Below are positions 52,784-62,267 of a DNA stretch of 64,000 nt, piece after piece; position 1 is the stretch's first letter; the number at the start of each line of letters is the position of its first letter. Under the pieces are notes generated by a model, which saw only the letters and a list, made by a program, of their open reading frames with translations, ran no database searches and had not been told where the DNA came from. Source of the DNA: an uncultured Tateyamaria sp. (GTDB taxonomy: Bacteria; Pseudomonadota; Alphaproteobacteria; Rhodobacterales; Rhodobacteraceae); assembly GCF_947504105.1 (NCBI RefSeq), contig NZ_CANNGP010000013.1, positions 31,752 through 95,751 on the forward strand, given 5' to 3'. Position numbers and translations under genes: made by a program.

Positions 52784-53814
52784 GTCCGCAAGGCGCGGCG
52801 CAGCGTGTCGCCGTAGGAAATGGTTGGTGTCAGCGTGATGTGTTTCGGGGCGGGATCGGTGCCTTCCGCATTTCGATCACGAATGATCTCGGCAGCGGCG
52901 CGCCCGATCTCAAGACGGCAGGCGTCCGTGGTTGCCAATTGGCGCGGTAGACCTTGCAACAACTCAACGCCGTTGAAGCCCGCCAAACCAATCTGCCCGG
53001 GCACATCGATCCCTTCGTCCAACAAGTAGAGCAACCCGCCCGCCCCAATCATGTCATTGGAGTAATAAAGAAAATCCAGGTCTGGGTTCGCATCCAGCAT
53101 GGTCTTGGTCATCTCGCGGCCTTTGGCCAAGGCAGAGCCGCCCTCGTAGAAATCGCGCGCCTCGATCTCGATACCAGCCTTCGCAAGGCCTTCGGTCAGC
53201 CCTTCGAACCGTTTGCGCGCGCGGTGGTCACGGGGCATGGACGTGCCCATGAAGCCGATCCGGGAATAGCCCTGTTTCAGAATGGCTTTTGCGATGTCCA
53301 GACCCGCTTGCCGGTGCGAGATGCCGACCATGTTGTCGACCGGATTGCCATCAGTGTCCATTATCTCGACCACTGGTATACCGGCGTTGCTGAGCATAGC
53401 CTGTGCCGCGTCGGAGTGTTCCAGCCCGGCAATGATAACACCCGAGGGGCGCCAGGACAGCATTTCATACAGTACGCGTTCTTCCTTGTCGCGCATGTAG
53501 TCGGTTACACCAAAGACAGGCTGTAGTGGCGTGTCCTCAAGCACTTGATTGATGCCGGTCAAAACCTCGGGGAACACCATGTTGCTCAGCGATGGAACGA
53601 TGACGGCCACAAGGTTGACGTGCTGCGAGGCCAGCGATCCTGCAATCTGGTTGGGTACGTAGCCAAGTGTCTTGGCCGCCTCGAGCACTTTTTTTCGTGT
53701 CGCTTCAGACACATCGCCCCTGTTGCGTAATACGCGGCTGACAGTCATTTCAGACACGCCAGATGCAGCGGATACGTCGCGCAGCGTCAGCGGGCGGGCA
53801 GGGCGATCAGTCAA
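52780..53814 (-). CDS. LacI family transcriptional regulator (GntR/gluconate-repressor type)
   Basis: The 344-residue protein has an N-terminal LacI helix-turn-helix (L-R-D-V-S-A-A-S-G-V-S-E-M-T-V-S-R-V-L-R near residues 11-30), the hinge helix Y-V-P-N-Q-I-A-G-S-L near 55, and a periplasmic-binding-protein-like sensor domain. The layout resembles gluconate-operon repressors of the LacI family. The next gene in its operon is a DNA glycosylase, so its target may be elsewhere, perhaps the sugar-acid genes about 8 kb away. Confidence 0.92.
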   Translation of the reverse strand: MTDRPARPLTLRDVSAASGVSEMTVSRVLRNRGDVSEATRKKVLEAAKTLGYVPNQIAGSLASQHVNLVAVIVPSLSNMVFPEVLTGINQVLEDTPLQPVFGVTDYMRDKEERVLYEMLSWRPSGVIIAGLEHSDAAQAMLSNAGIPVVEIMDTDGNPVDNMVGISHRQAGLDIAKAILKQGYSRIGFMGTSMPRDHRARKRFEGLTEGLAKAGIEIEARDFYEGGSALAKGREMTKTMLDANPDLDFLYYSNDMIGAGGLLYLLDEGIDVPGQIGLAGFNGVELLQGLPRQLATTDACRLEIGRAAAEIIRDRNAEGTDPAPKHITLTPTISYGDTLRRALRT

Positions 53815-53940
53815 AGACAGTCCTTTCTATGCTTCCTCAGAGTTACCGTCAAAACTGCGTAAGATTCAAGCATTTGAACAACCCAAACCCTGTTGAAGTG
53901 GGTGACAAGGCATGTTCGAAACAGTACTTGGGTCAGGAAC

Positions 53941-54017
53941 GGCCCCGTGGCTCAACTGGATAGAGCAGCCCCCTCCTAAGGGGCAGGTTGCAGGTTCGAA
54001 TCCTGCCGGGGTCGCCA
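53941..54017 (+). tRNA. tRNA-Arg (anticodon CCT)
   Basis: The 77-base sequence folds as a standard tRNA: acceptor stem GGCCCCG with CGGGGTC (one G-T pair), D stem GCTC/GAGC, anticodon stem GCCCC/GGGGC around loop CTCCTAA (anticodon CCT at 53975-53977), T arm GCAGG-TTCGAAT-CCTGC, discriminator G and encoded CCA. An integrase gene ends nine bases downstream, so the 3' end of this gene is the likely attachment site of the neighbouring island. Confidence 0.97.
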
Positions 54018-54025
54018 ACACCTTT

Positions 54026-55126
54026 CTAAGCATTTGATTCTCCTGTATTCTTTTGCAGATTTGGAACTTCGGTCGGATGAGTTGGAACTTTTTGTTCGTT
54101 TTTCGTGCTGCTGAGCACCTTTCGTTTGTTAAAGTTGCGGATGTATCTTTCGACCTCTGAGAGGCTTTCATGCCCTGTCCAGGCGGAAATCTGAGCCGAA
54201 GTTCCTTCGGCTTCGGCGAGCGCTCGCGCCCGACTTTTCCGCAAACCATGCGCCGAACGGTCATAGATGCCCGCAGCTCTAGCTTTGGCGGCAAACCATT
54301 GGCCTGCGGCCTTCACGCTCCGGGATTTCCCGTGCGCGGTCGTCATCCATGTCATGTGCTTGTCTTTCCGGGCGTCCAGTGCCGCATGAAGATAGGCGAT
54401 ATCCCCTTCCATCCCTTGTGCGAAATCTGGAAGCGAGCGATCAAAGGGGATTGCGACTTCGCCGCCGGTTTTCTGCTGGCGAAACACGATCCATCCGCCC
54501 CGATCCACGTTTCCGTGTCCCAATCGAACTGCATCCGAAATGCGCGCGCCGGTCCAAAAGATCAACTCGAATGCCAGGCGTTCCGGCGTGTCGACCGGCC
54601 AGTGCGCGCGGAAGGCCTCGATCTCGTCTTCTGACCACGGTGGATGACCCTCTGACTGCGCGACGTGCGCTTTCTTGGCGTCCGTGGTCGGATCGACGAT
54701 CTTGTATGTTTCAGCGAGCCATTTCCCAAAGCCCCGCCAAGCTTTCAGGTGGTTGTTTCGTGCGTGTCCCGTGAACCGGCTCAGGTCAGCTTCGATATGC
54801 TTGGTCCGAAGGTCGATTACCCGACCATGCCCGTATCGTTCGCGGATTTCATCCAACATACGCCGTCTGACGGCTCGCGTGCCTTCAGCAAGACCCACGA
54901 GAAAAACATCCGATTTCAGGTATCCCTCAACTGCCAAAGCAAGGCTGCCGGAGCCCGCTCTTGCCCGCGCAGGTTTGATGCTACCCGCAGCCTCTGCATA
55001 GGCCGCAAGGAAGTCAGGGTGGTCCGGGGGAAGGTCGGGCATACGAATGCCCTTTTGCCCTTTGGGGCGGTAATAGTAGCGAACATTGCCGCTTGAGAAC
55101 CGCCCGGATGGGTTGAGATGTTTCAT
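54026..55126 (-). CDS. tyrosine-type site-specific integrase
   Basis: The 366-residue protein has a SAM-like N-terminal DNA-binding part and a catalytic domain with the tyrosine recombinase residues: Arg in T-G-A-R-I-S-D near residue 192, Lys in Q-Q-K-T-G-G near 218, H-G-L-R-K near 292, H in W-T-G-H-E-S near 314, and the nucleophile in V-E-R-Y-I-R near 326. It would integrate and excise the island at the tRNA-Arg gene. The start may be this ATG or a TTG at 55138 overlapping the upstream gene; neither has a clear ribosome site. Confidence 0.93.
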   Translation of the reverse strand: MKHLNPSGRFSSGNVRYYYRPKGQKGIRMPDLPPDHPDFLAAYAEAAGSIKPARARAGSGSLALAVEGYLKSDVFLVGLAEGTRAVRRRMLDEIRERYGHGRVIDLRTKHIEADLSRFTGHARNNHLKAWRGFGKWLAETYKIVDPTTDAKKAHVAQSEGHPPWSEDEIEAFRAHWPVDTPERLAFELIFWTGARISDAVRLGHGNVDRGGWIVFRQQKTGGEVAIPFDRSLPDFAQGMEGDIAYLHAALDARKDKHMTWMTTAHGKSRSVKAAGQWFAAKARAAGIYDRSAHGLRKSRARALAEAEGTSAQISAWTGHESLSEVERYIRNFNKRKVLSSTKNEQKVPTHPTEVPNLQKNTGESNA

Positions 55127-55131
55127 CCTTG

Positions 55132-55386
55132 TCAGCAACCAAACGCCTCGTCACAACTGTTTTCTTCGCTCCACATTTGTCCCCCAATGGTAGGCAAGTC
55201 GGCAAGCGCGGAATCCAACTCCCACCGTAGCCACACAGCGACGCCATCTGCGTTCCGTCCGGGTGGGTAGATTCCGCTTCTCACAAGTTTGTCGAAATGC
55301 CCTGGCGAATGACCGCAATATCGAGCTGCATCAGCGCGGCGCAGGGCTGCGCCCCAATCGACTGGAATCCGCGGCCCCTTTATCAT
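55132..55386 (-). CDS. AlpA/excisionase-like helix-turn-helix protein
   Basis: The 84-residue protein has the winged-helix excisionase pattern (R-A-D-A-A-R-Y-C-G-H-S-P-G-H-F-D-K-L-V, then a basic strand and V-W-L-R-W-E-L-D). Such proteins regulate integrase or direct excision. It lies directly upstream of the integrase gene, and its own ATG overlaps the stop of the preceding small gene as ATGA. Confidence 0.75.
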   Translation of the reverse strand: MIKGPRIPVDWGAALRRADAARYCGHSPGHFDKLVRSGIYPPGRNADGVAVWLRWELDSALADLPTIGGQMWSEENSCDEAFGC

Positions 55387-55604
55387 CTCAGACTCCGTTC
55401 GGGTGTTTCTTCTACGTCAGAAGCGTTTTCGATCAGCCGTTCCATCTGTGCTGGCGTCAGCAGCATTAACCGCCCGAGTTGATAAAACTGGCCCGTTGCA
55501 CGCGCTTTGGTGCGGATCAAGCGCGGGGGGACATGGACGCCATGCGCGCGCAATTGCACGCTCCACGCTTCCGGTGTTTGTCCTTCTTTGAGCAACTCCG
55601 ACAT
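55383..55604 (-). CDS. small island protein, possible DNA-binding/excisionase accessory
   Basis: The 73-residue protein from the ATG at 55604 contains R-L-I-R-T-K-A-R-A-T-G followed by L-G-R-L-M-L-L-T-P-A-Q-M-E-R-L, an arrangement seen in small excisionase-like proteins of integrative elements. I cannot name the family with certainty. Longer starts on this frame (to 55760) would cross the promoter region of the divergent XRE gene. It is coupled to the next gene by an ATGA overlap. Confidence 0.55.
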   Translation of the reverse strand: MSELLKEGQTPEAWSVQLRAHGVHVPPRLIRTKARATGQFYQLGRLMLLTPAQMERLIENASDVEETPERSLR

Positions 55605-55723
55605 CAAACCCTCGTTCTTCTGCAAGTTCTTGCAAATATCCGACAGAAATGTGCATATGTCACCATGTTCTGTTAATAGGCGGGAAGTTCGGAACTTTCG
55701 TTCCGGTTTGCAAAGGAGAGGCG

Positions 55724-56380
55724 ATGTCACGGCTTGGAAAACTGCTCCCAAACACGACAACTTCGGAAGATACGTTACAGGTCAAACTAGAAGAGAATGA
55801 GCGTATGGCCCGAGAGGAAATGCACAGACGATTCGCGCCTGAGGGTACAATACACGACAATCTTCGCAATTACCGAGTTCGGCTAGGCTTCACAAAACAG
55901 CAGATGGCTGAAATTTTGGAAGTGACTCCGCGAACTTACTATGCCTATGAAGAAGGGCACCGGGCCGTGCCCACACCGGCCATCGCTCACTTGGCAATCC
56001 TGACCGGTGGCGATCTGAACGAGATCATCTTAGGCCGTCCCGCGCCGCGCAGCGGTAAGGCTGCGCGAGTGGTGATTGACGAAGCCATAGTGGTTCTAAA
56101 ATTCCTAGCCGTGAAATACCCCGATATGTCGTTGGAAGACCGTTACAAGGTCATCCGACTTCACGCTCTTGATGATCTCGATAGCTTTCCGCGAATGCAT
56201 CCAGACATTATCCGTGACTTTGTAAAAATCGTGACCCGCTACAAATTTCACCCCGAGGATCTCCCCGCCCCCCCGTTTCACGAAGACTACGGCGATGACC
56301 ACGACGGATGGGAGCGTGACATGGCTGAATGGCAACGGATGGTGGATGAGGATTTTCCAGAGGACGAGAAAGATAAGTAG
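55724..56380 (+). CDS. XRE family helix-turn-helix regulator
   Basis: The 218-residue protein has a central XRE helix-turn-helix (L-R-N-Y-R-V-R-L-G-F-T-K-Q-Q-M-A-E-I-L-E-V-type, about residues 47-95) and an acidic C-terminus. The gene is divergent from the integrase operon and convergent with hsdR, and probably controls one or both. The start at 55724 follows AAAGGAGAGG. Confidence 0.82.
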   Translation: MSRLGKLLPNTTTSEDTLQVKLEENERMAREEMHRRFAPEGTIHDNLRNYRVRLGFTKQQMAEILEVTPRTYYAYEEGHRAVPTPAIAHLAILTGGDLNEIILGRPAPRSGKAARVVIDEAIVVLKFLAVKYPDMSLEDRYKVIRLHALDDLDSFPRMHPDIIRDFVKIVTRYKFHPEDLPAPPFHEDYGDDHDGWERDMAEWQRMVDEDFPEDEKDK

Positions 56381-56419
56381 CGCCGGTTGCCTGCTTCAGA
56401 CCCGGGTAACCTTGTGCCT

Positions 56420-59407
56420 CTATGCAACGCGTTGCGCATCACGCAATGCGCGCCCAAAAAGGTACGATGTGACCTTATTTCTGATCTCGGGATCAGTGAG
56501 GATAATGTCGCGCATTTCAGCGTCATTTTGGAACATCCGGATCATCCCCTGAAACACAGCTTGATCATAAGCTGAACGAACAACATCAGGAGGATTGTTC
56601 CGCAACATCTCGCGCATGTTATCGTCAACGATCTCGGGATTTACGGCCTCAATTCTAGCCATCTGGGCTTCGGTGAACTGTGTTCCGTGGCGATCATTGA
56701 AGGACTTAATTATTTCTGAGAGTTCTTTCTTTTCGTCTTCTGTGTAAGGCTTTGCGCCAAACTCACTAATCGCCGCCAGTGGTTGCGCGTCGCCAGGTGA
56801 GAGCGATGCGCTACCTTGCTCTTTTTTGTCTACCTTGAATGCCTGCAGTCTCAGCATATCCTCGGTGATCTCAATTTCCGGTGGAAGCTCACGGTTAGGC
56901 AGCAAACGAGACAGCCAGCCGCCAAAGGAAGCCAGTTTTTCGAGACTGGTGTCTTCCAGAGAAATTATCTGTGCAATGAAGGCATAAAAGCGGTTGAAAC
57001 TCTTCAACAGCTGTCGAAATTCTTCTTGCCGCCCTTCGTCCTCATCTGCCTCGAAGCGGGCAACAGCCTGTCGGACAAGCCCCTCTAGGCGCGGTCGGTC
57101 TGCGGTGCTGAGCGCACCTTGGAAATAGGTCTGCGAAAACCGTTCGATCTCATCCCTGTCGAGATATCCAAACTTAAACAATCGCCCCTCCAAATCGTAG
57201 ACTTGGTTGGGGTCTGACATCGCCTCGACGGTGGTCGCCTCGTAGAAGGGGCGGAATGCAGTCTGAATGTCCTCGATAGTGTTCTGGAAATCGAGAATGA
57301 AAGTGCGCTCTTTCCCCGCGCGGGTCCGGTTCAAGCGAGAGAGTGTCTGCACGGCCTGTAAGCCGGAGAGCTTACGATCAACATACATGGCGCAGAGCTT
57401 GGGTTGGTCAAAACCGGTTTGGTATTTTTCGGCCACGATCAGGATTTGGTACGTATCCGGATAAGGCGTCCCATCAGGCTTAAAGCCGTCGAAGCGTCCC
57501 GGGAGTTCAGTCTCGGCAAAACCATTGAGGTCAGCCTCGGTTGCGGGTCCGCCGTTCACATCCAGATCGCCGGAGAATGCAACAAGCGCTTTCAGGTCGG
57601 CATAGCCCTGCGACTTGATGTATGTCTGCACTCCGAAGAAGTACTTGAGTGCGTGCTCGCGGCTCTGGGTGACAATCATCGCTTTGGCTTGCCCGTTCAG
57701 CTCTTGCATGACGTGCCGGCGAAAATGCTCAACGATGATCTCGACCTTCTGGCCGATGGCGGTCGGATGTAAGCTGGCATAGCGTGCGACCTTGCGCTGC
57801 CCTTTCCGCCCGCTCAGCTCCGGGTCATCCTCGATAGCCTTTTCGAGCTGATAGTAAGCCTTGTAAGTCATGTAATTCTGAAGCACGTCGAGGATGAACT
57901 TCTCCTCGATAGCCTGCCTCATGGAATATAGGTGAAACGGATGAGGCAAGCCATCCTCACCTTTCACGCCAAAACGCTCCAAAGTCACGTTCCTCGGCGT
58001 TGCTGTGAATGCGAAGAAGCTGATGTTGGGCTGCGGGCCACGTGCCTTCTGGTATTCAGCGATCAGATCCTCGATGTCGTCGCTCGAATTGGCGTCACGT
58101 GTCAGAGCATCAGTCATCGCCTGGGCACTCTTGCCAGATTGGCTGGAATGCGCCTCGTCTATGATCACTGCAAAGGTCCGGTTTCCCTGCCCCGATAACT
58201 CTTTCAGGTGATCGGTCGAGAACTTCTGGATCGTCGTAACGATGATCCGCGCGCCCTTTGCGATGGCGTCCTTCAGTTGACGGGATGTACCGTCGATCTT
58301 CTTGACAACGCCGGTCGTTTGCTCGAACTGCGTGACTGTCCCCTGGAGCTGCCTATCGAGCACAACACGGTCAGTCACGATGATCGCAGTGTTGAAAACC
58401 TGATTGTCGGCCTCGTCATGCAGATTGATCGCATGATGTGCTAGCCAGCCGATGGTGTTGGATTTTCCCGAGCCTGCCGAGTGCTGTATCAGATAGTTGT
58501 CCCCGGTGCCCTTGGCTTTGGCGTGCGCCATGATCTTGCGCACAGCGTCGAGCTGCTGGAAACGCGGGAAAATCATCACCTCGTTCTTGCCCGTCACTTC
58601 CATGACCATGAACTGTCCGATGACATCGAGGAGCACGGACCGCGAAAAGACCGCCTCACCCCATGCACCAGACTTATAAAGATAGGCAATGCGGTGTTCA
58701 TCCTCGACATCAGGGTTGCCCGCGCCACCCTCGCGACCCCGATTGAACGGTAAAAAACGGGTCTTGCCATTCATCAGCCGAGTGGTCATCGAGACGTTGT
58801 CTTCGTCGAGCGCAAAGTGAACAAGCGCACCCCGCTTGAAGGTCAGAAGCGGCTCGCCCGCTGGAGAGCGGTCATCGCGATACTGCTTTTCAGCGTTGCG
58901 GAAGGTCGATCCAGTCAGAAGGTTTTTCGCCTCAATGGTGACAACGGGCAGGCCGTTGATGAAAAGAACAACGTCTAGGCGCCCACCGTGTTTCTGGCTG
59001 TATTCGACCTCATCTATCACAGACAGAATGTTGGCCTGATACTCGGCGACACGCTTGGGTTCCAAGGCGCTTGCAGGCCGGAAATAGCAAAGGCTGAGCG
59101 CAATGCCAGGGACGATCTTGATCCCCTTGCGCAGTACATCGAGCAGCCCGCGATCCTTCAGCGCCTTGTCAAGCTGCTTAAAGAGCACGTCTTCAGCCGA
59201 AGCGGCATAGTGCTGGCTGAGCTTCTTCCACGCTTCGGGCTGTGTGCTTTGGATGAAATCCAAGACAAGCGCCCGGTCCATCGCCAACGCACGGTCATAG
59301 TCGGAGCTGGCTTCCCGACGCACATAGCCTGCACCATCGACCAACTCTGCTATCAGATGATCTTGAAGGACTTTTTCCTTATGGAGCGAATGGGATGAAA
59401 CAGGCAT
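56420..59407 (-). CDS. hsdR: type I restriction endonuclease subunit R
   Basis: The 995-residue protein has the HsdR layout. The N-terminal nuclease domain shows Asp145 (R-L-D-V-V), Glu159 and Lys161 (T-I-E-A-K), a PD-(D/E)xK site. The motor has Walker A S-A-G-S-G-K-S at about 310-316 and D-E-A-H at 417-420, then S-R-L-N-R-T-R near 680-700 (motif VI region). The C-terminus is helical. It translocates and cuts unmodified DNA in complex with HsdM and HsdS. It is the last gene of the hsd cluster, 17 bases after hsdS, and converges with the XRE gene. Confidence 0.95.
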   Translation of the reverse strand: MPVSSHSLHKEKVLQDHLIAELVDGAGYVRREASSDYDRALAMDRALVLDFIQSTQPEAWKKLSQHYAASAEDVLFKQLDKALKDRGLLDVLRKGIKIVPGIALSLCYFRPASALEPKRVAEYQANILSVIDEVEYSQKHGGRLDVVLFINGLPVVTIEAKNLLTGSTFRNAEKQYRDDRSPAGEPLLTFKRGALVHFALDEDNVSMTTRLMNGKTRFLPFNRGREGGAGNPDVEDEHRIAYLYKSGAWGEAVFSRSVLLDVIGQFMVMEVTGKNEVMIFPRFQQLDAVRKIMAHAKAKGTGDNYLIQHSAGSGKSNTIGWLAHHAINLHDEADNQVFNTAIIVTDRVVLDRQLQGTVTQFEQTTGVVKKIDGTSRQLKDAIAKGARIIVTTIQKFSTDHLKELSGQGNRTFAVIIDEAHSSQSGKSAQAMTDALTRDANSSDDIEDLIAEYQKARGPQPNISFFAFTATPRNVTLERFGVKGEDGLPHPFHLYSMRQAIEEKFILDVLQNYMTYKAYYQLEKAIEDDPELSGRKGQRKVARYASLHPTAIGQKVEIIVEHFRRHVMQELNGQAKAMIVTQSREHALKYFFGVQTYIKSQGYADLKALVAFSGDLDVNGGPATEADLNGFAETELPGRFDGFKPDGTPYPDTYQILIVAEKYQTGFDQPKLCAMYVDRKLSGLQAVQTLSRLNRTRAGKERTFILDFQNTIEDIQTAFRPFYEATTVEAMSDPNQVYDLEGRLFKFGYLDRDEIERFSQTYFQGALSTADRPRLEGLVRQAVARFEADEDEGRQEEFRQLLKSFNRFYAFIAQIISLEDTSLEKLASFGGWLSRLLPNRELPPEIEITEDMLRLQAFKVDKKEQGSASLSPGDAQPLAAISEFGAKPYTEDEKKELSEIIKSFNDRHGTQFTEAQMARIEAVNPEIVDDNMREMLRNNPPDVVRSAYDQAVFQGMIRMFQNDAEMRDIILTDPEIRNKVTSYLFGRALRDAQRVA

Positions 59408-59424
59408 GTTGAACGGTCTTTTCT

Positions 59425-61362
59425 TTAAAATAGGCTTGGTTGGTGTGCAGAGATCGTATGTGGCCCACTGCCGTGGGGAACAAGGTCATTCCGGCGCATC
59501 CAGTTGAGCCAAGTGCTCAGGGTTTCTTCTGTGAAACGCTGTTTGGCCTCATGCCATTCTTCCCGAAAGCCGCGAATGATCTGGTCGTCGTCAGGCTGCT
59601 CCCCGTCGATAAGCGCGTCGTTCCAGACGGCGTAGAGCGTTGCGATGGCCTCGGTGTTTTCGGTGCTGAAATCCTGCACGAGGCCAATAATCCGGCGTAG
59701 TTCGACCATCCGATCCCCAAGCATGGCTTCCAGTTTCAGCTTGTGCCCCCCGGCATTGTCGAGAGGCGTGAAGGTGATCCTGCCACGCTGGCTGCTTGGG
59801 TCTTCTGCGGCATCGTAGAACCGATCTTGCCGCAGTCCTGCCTCAACATCGTCGATCATTGCGCCATCATAGGGGCCAGCTGCCTGGCGACGGTAGCACC
59901 CATTGATTTCGTTGATGTCGGCGTGAGCCTCGGCCAGGAACATGATCTTGTGAACCTTGATCCGGCCAAGATAGGCGACATTCCTGTGATCATGGATGAT
60001 CTCGGCAGCCACCAGTCGGCGCGCCTGGCTTGGATCGGCGTTCGGCGAAGCTGGTGAAACCGCCTGTGCAGCTTTGTTCCAATCAAGACTGACGTTTCCT
60101 ATAGCTTTATCGGAGACCGTATTCACGTCGATCTGGCCTGCGACTGCGGCGGAGATGAGAGAAACGCGGTACTCTTGGAGACGTTCTACAGAAACCGAAA
60201 TTTTCTCGATCAAACGTCCAGTCCTGATCTCTTCGGCGTCGAGCTTCTCTGCAATGGCGATTTGCTCATCCAGCGGTGGAACCACAATCTTCACTTGGCG
60301 AAAATGTTCCCAATATAGACGCTGGCGAAAATCAGCGATGCCTTTTGAAAAACGCCGGAACTCCTCAATGCACATTGGCGTCCGAAGGAGATGTTCAAAA
60401 TACTTCGGATGAAGCGGCACTTTCGGGCGTGCCACTACATAGGCAGGGCTGACAAGCCCATCCACCTTCGCTACTCCAAATGCGCCTTGCCAAGCTCTCA
60501 TCATGTTGTAAACGAGATCGCCGGGTCGCACCCGTTTATAGGCGCTTGGGTCTTCCATTTGATTCACAACCCGGTGGCGGTCTTCGTCGCTCAGTTGGCG
60601 GTCAGAAATACCCCAATTGATCGAGACCGATAGAACTGGTAAATCTTCTTTTCCCATCTCCATCGACTCTTGGAAGATGGATGCCATCCGAAGGATTTGC
60701 CAATGTGCCGGAGCCTCGGGTACCGCCTCAAGCCCTGTGGCGTTTCTCTGCTCGTCTCTCATCCCTTTGGTCACAGTATGAGATGTATGAGCACATTGGC
60801 GAGTTTTCAGAAGGATCATAAACTGCTGCTTCTTCTCGACCAGCTGGTCGATGCGGGCGATCGAGCTATCAAGAAAATCCGCGATGGCTTTTTGGGTGTC
60901 GAGATCAGGGAGCGGAATGACGACATCTTTCATTCTTCCCAAGGTCATTCCGTAGCGGGTAATCCCGTAAGCGCTGTTCGAAAACGCCTCACGCACCGGT
61001 TTCGCCAGCAAAGCCCAGAACAAGAATGGGCCGATAGCGACGCCTGGTTTGGCGCGCAGCATGGACAGGTGGTAACCACACACCAGATCTTTCGCTGTGG
61101 AACGAACCAATGCAGGGACTCCAATGTCATTCCTGTCTTCGGAGTCTTTGGTGATAATCACGTCGCCTTCGCGTAATGCGAAATTTGCGATCTCATCCAG
61201 TGTTGCCGATCCTGCGCTGAATTCCATGTCAGTGTCGATGAAATCGTTTTTGTAGACATCGACGTAATTGCAGAGACGAACGGGGCATTCGTCCTCGACT
61301 ACGATCTTGTCGACGTTGCTGTTTTTTACGTCGGCAATGTGGCGGAGCTTCATGAGCCTCAT
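59425..61362 (-). CDS. hsdS: type I restriction specificity subunit with extra C-terminal domain
   Basis: The 645-residue protein is much longer than the usual 400-450 residues. Target-recognition domain 1 spans about 1-150, followed by the conserved helix D-L-D-T-Q-K-A-I-A-D-F-L-D; recognition domain 2 spans about 220-360, followed by P-P-L-D-E-Q-I-A-I-A and its helix to about 412. Residues about 440-645 are an added domain with G-R-I-K-V-H-K-I-M-F-L-A-E-A-H and R-R-Q-A-A-G-P-Y-D, which looks like a Panacea/DUF4065-type module. HsdS sets DNA specificity. The ATG at 61362 overlaps the Abi stop as ATGA. Confidence 0.9.
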   Translation of the reverse strand: MRLMKLRHIADVKNSNVDKIVVEDECPVRLCNYVDVYKNDFIDTDMEFSAGSATLDEIANFALREGDVIITKDSEDRNDIGVPALVRSTAKDLVCGYHLSMLRAKPGVAIGPFLFWALLAKPVREAFSNSAYGITRYGMTLGRMKDVVIPLPDLDTQKAIADFLDSSIARIDQLVEKKQQFMILLKTRQCAHTSHTVTKGMRDEQRNATGLEAVPEAPAHWQILRMASIFQESMEMGKEDLPVLSVSINWGISDRQLSDEDRHRVVNQMEDPSAYKRVRPGDLVYNMMRAWQGAFGVAKVDGLVSPAYVVARPKVPLHPKYFEHLLRTPMCIEEFRRFSKGIADFRQRLYWEHFRQVKIVVPPLDEQIAIAEKLDAEEIRTGRLIEKISVSVERLQEYRVSLISAAVAGQIDVNTVSDKAIGNVSLDWNKAAQAVSPASPNADPSQARRLVAAEIIHDHRNVAYLGRIKVHKIMFLAEAHADINEINGCYRRQAAGPYDGAMIDDVEAGLRQDRFYDAAEDPSSQRGRITFTPLDNAGGHKLKLEAMLGDRMVELRRIIGLVQDFSTENTEAIATLYAVWNDALIDGEQPDDDQIIRGFREEWHEAKQRFTEETLSTWLNWMRRNDLVPHGSGPHTISAHQPSLF

Positions 61363-62267
61363 GCTGACACCTTCCACGCCGCTCTGGTCCGCCAGTCCAC
61401 CGGAAAGCCCATGCTGGCAGGATCGGCCAACGGGCAGCCGTCGATCAGCGCAACAATGCGCTTTTTCCATTCATTGTCCGGCGCAATCAAGGCTAGGAGG
61501 TAATCGAGCATCACCAGGGTATTGTGCAGATAGCGCGGATCGGCATCGCGCATGGCAACGGGCAGTTTTGCGGGGTATCTGGGTGCTGTCATCGTCACCG
61601 TGAAACGCTTGTTCCAAAGTCGGCCGTGATGCGCGCAGATATTGCGGACGTGACTGGTGTGATGCGCAACGGACGCGAGCACTTTCTCGTCAAGGCCGAA
61701 GGGTTTGGCTATGGCTTGCCGCTCAGCGCGAAGTTTGAGGTCGCTGTAGAATTTTGACAGAAGCCCAAATGACATGACCTCAGCAGCCATCCACACAGGA
61801 GGAAGCCTGGGGGAGGAGTACTTTTTTCGATAGTGATCCGCGAAAGTATCTCGCGACCGGTTGAATTCCTTACTCAGATCAGCGACGGCCTTTGCGTGGC
61901 GTGCGATATGCGCATAGTGCCCCTGTTCCAGATAACCGTGCGGCCCGTGGCTCATCGCCATGTGATGTGCCCATTGTGCGCGAAAAGCGACCTCAACACG
62001 CTCGATTGCATCCAGAACCAGCAATCGGAGCTCGCGGTCAAAGATGTATAGCGCTAGGACATCTTCAAATGCTGTCCCTTTGCAGAACGCATGGTCACCG
62101 TTACCCGCGGCGGGCACTTCGTAAGGTAGCCAGTAGGCTCGAAGCCGATAGTATGAGATGAATTGCAAGTAGTGCTGAGCAAGCGCGTCATCGTCGATTT
62201 CCATGCCGCGACGTTTCAGCAGTTCAATTTGATCATCTATGGATACAGCAGGCTTTTCAAACTTCAT
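61359..62267 (-). CDS. Abi family abortive-infection protein (AbiD/AbiF, Abi_2)
   Basis: The 302-residue protein has the Abi_2 pattern: Q-I-E-L-L-K-R-R-G-M-E-I near residue 13, L-Q-F-I-S-Y-Y-R-L-R-A-Y-W near 33, F-D-R-E-L-R-L-L-V-L-D-A-I-E-R-V-E near 75, and near 208 R-N-I-C-A-H-H-G-R-L-W, a HEPN-like R-x4-H ribonuclease motif. Such proteins stop phage growth by killing or arresting the infected cell. It sits inside the hsd cluster: its stop overlaps hsdS, and its ATG overlaps a possible small frame upstream. Confidence 0.88.
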   Translation of the reverse strand: MKFEKPAVSIDDQIELLKRRGMEIDDDALAQHYLQFISYYRLRAYWLPYEVPAAGNGDHAFCKGTAFEDVLALYIFDRELRLLVLDAIERVEVAFRAQWAHHMAMSHGPHGYLEQGHYAHIARHAKAVADLSKEFNRSRDTFADHYRKKYSSPRLPPVWMAAEVMSFGLLSKFYSDLKLRAERQAIAKPFGLDEKVLASVAHHTSHVRNICAHHGRLWNKRFTVTMTAPRYPAKLPVAMRDADPRYLHNTLVMLDYLLALIAPDNEWKKRIVALIDGCPLADPASMGFPVDWRTRAAWKVSA

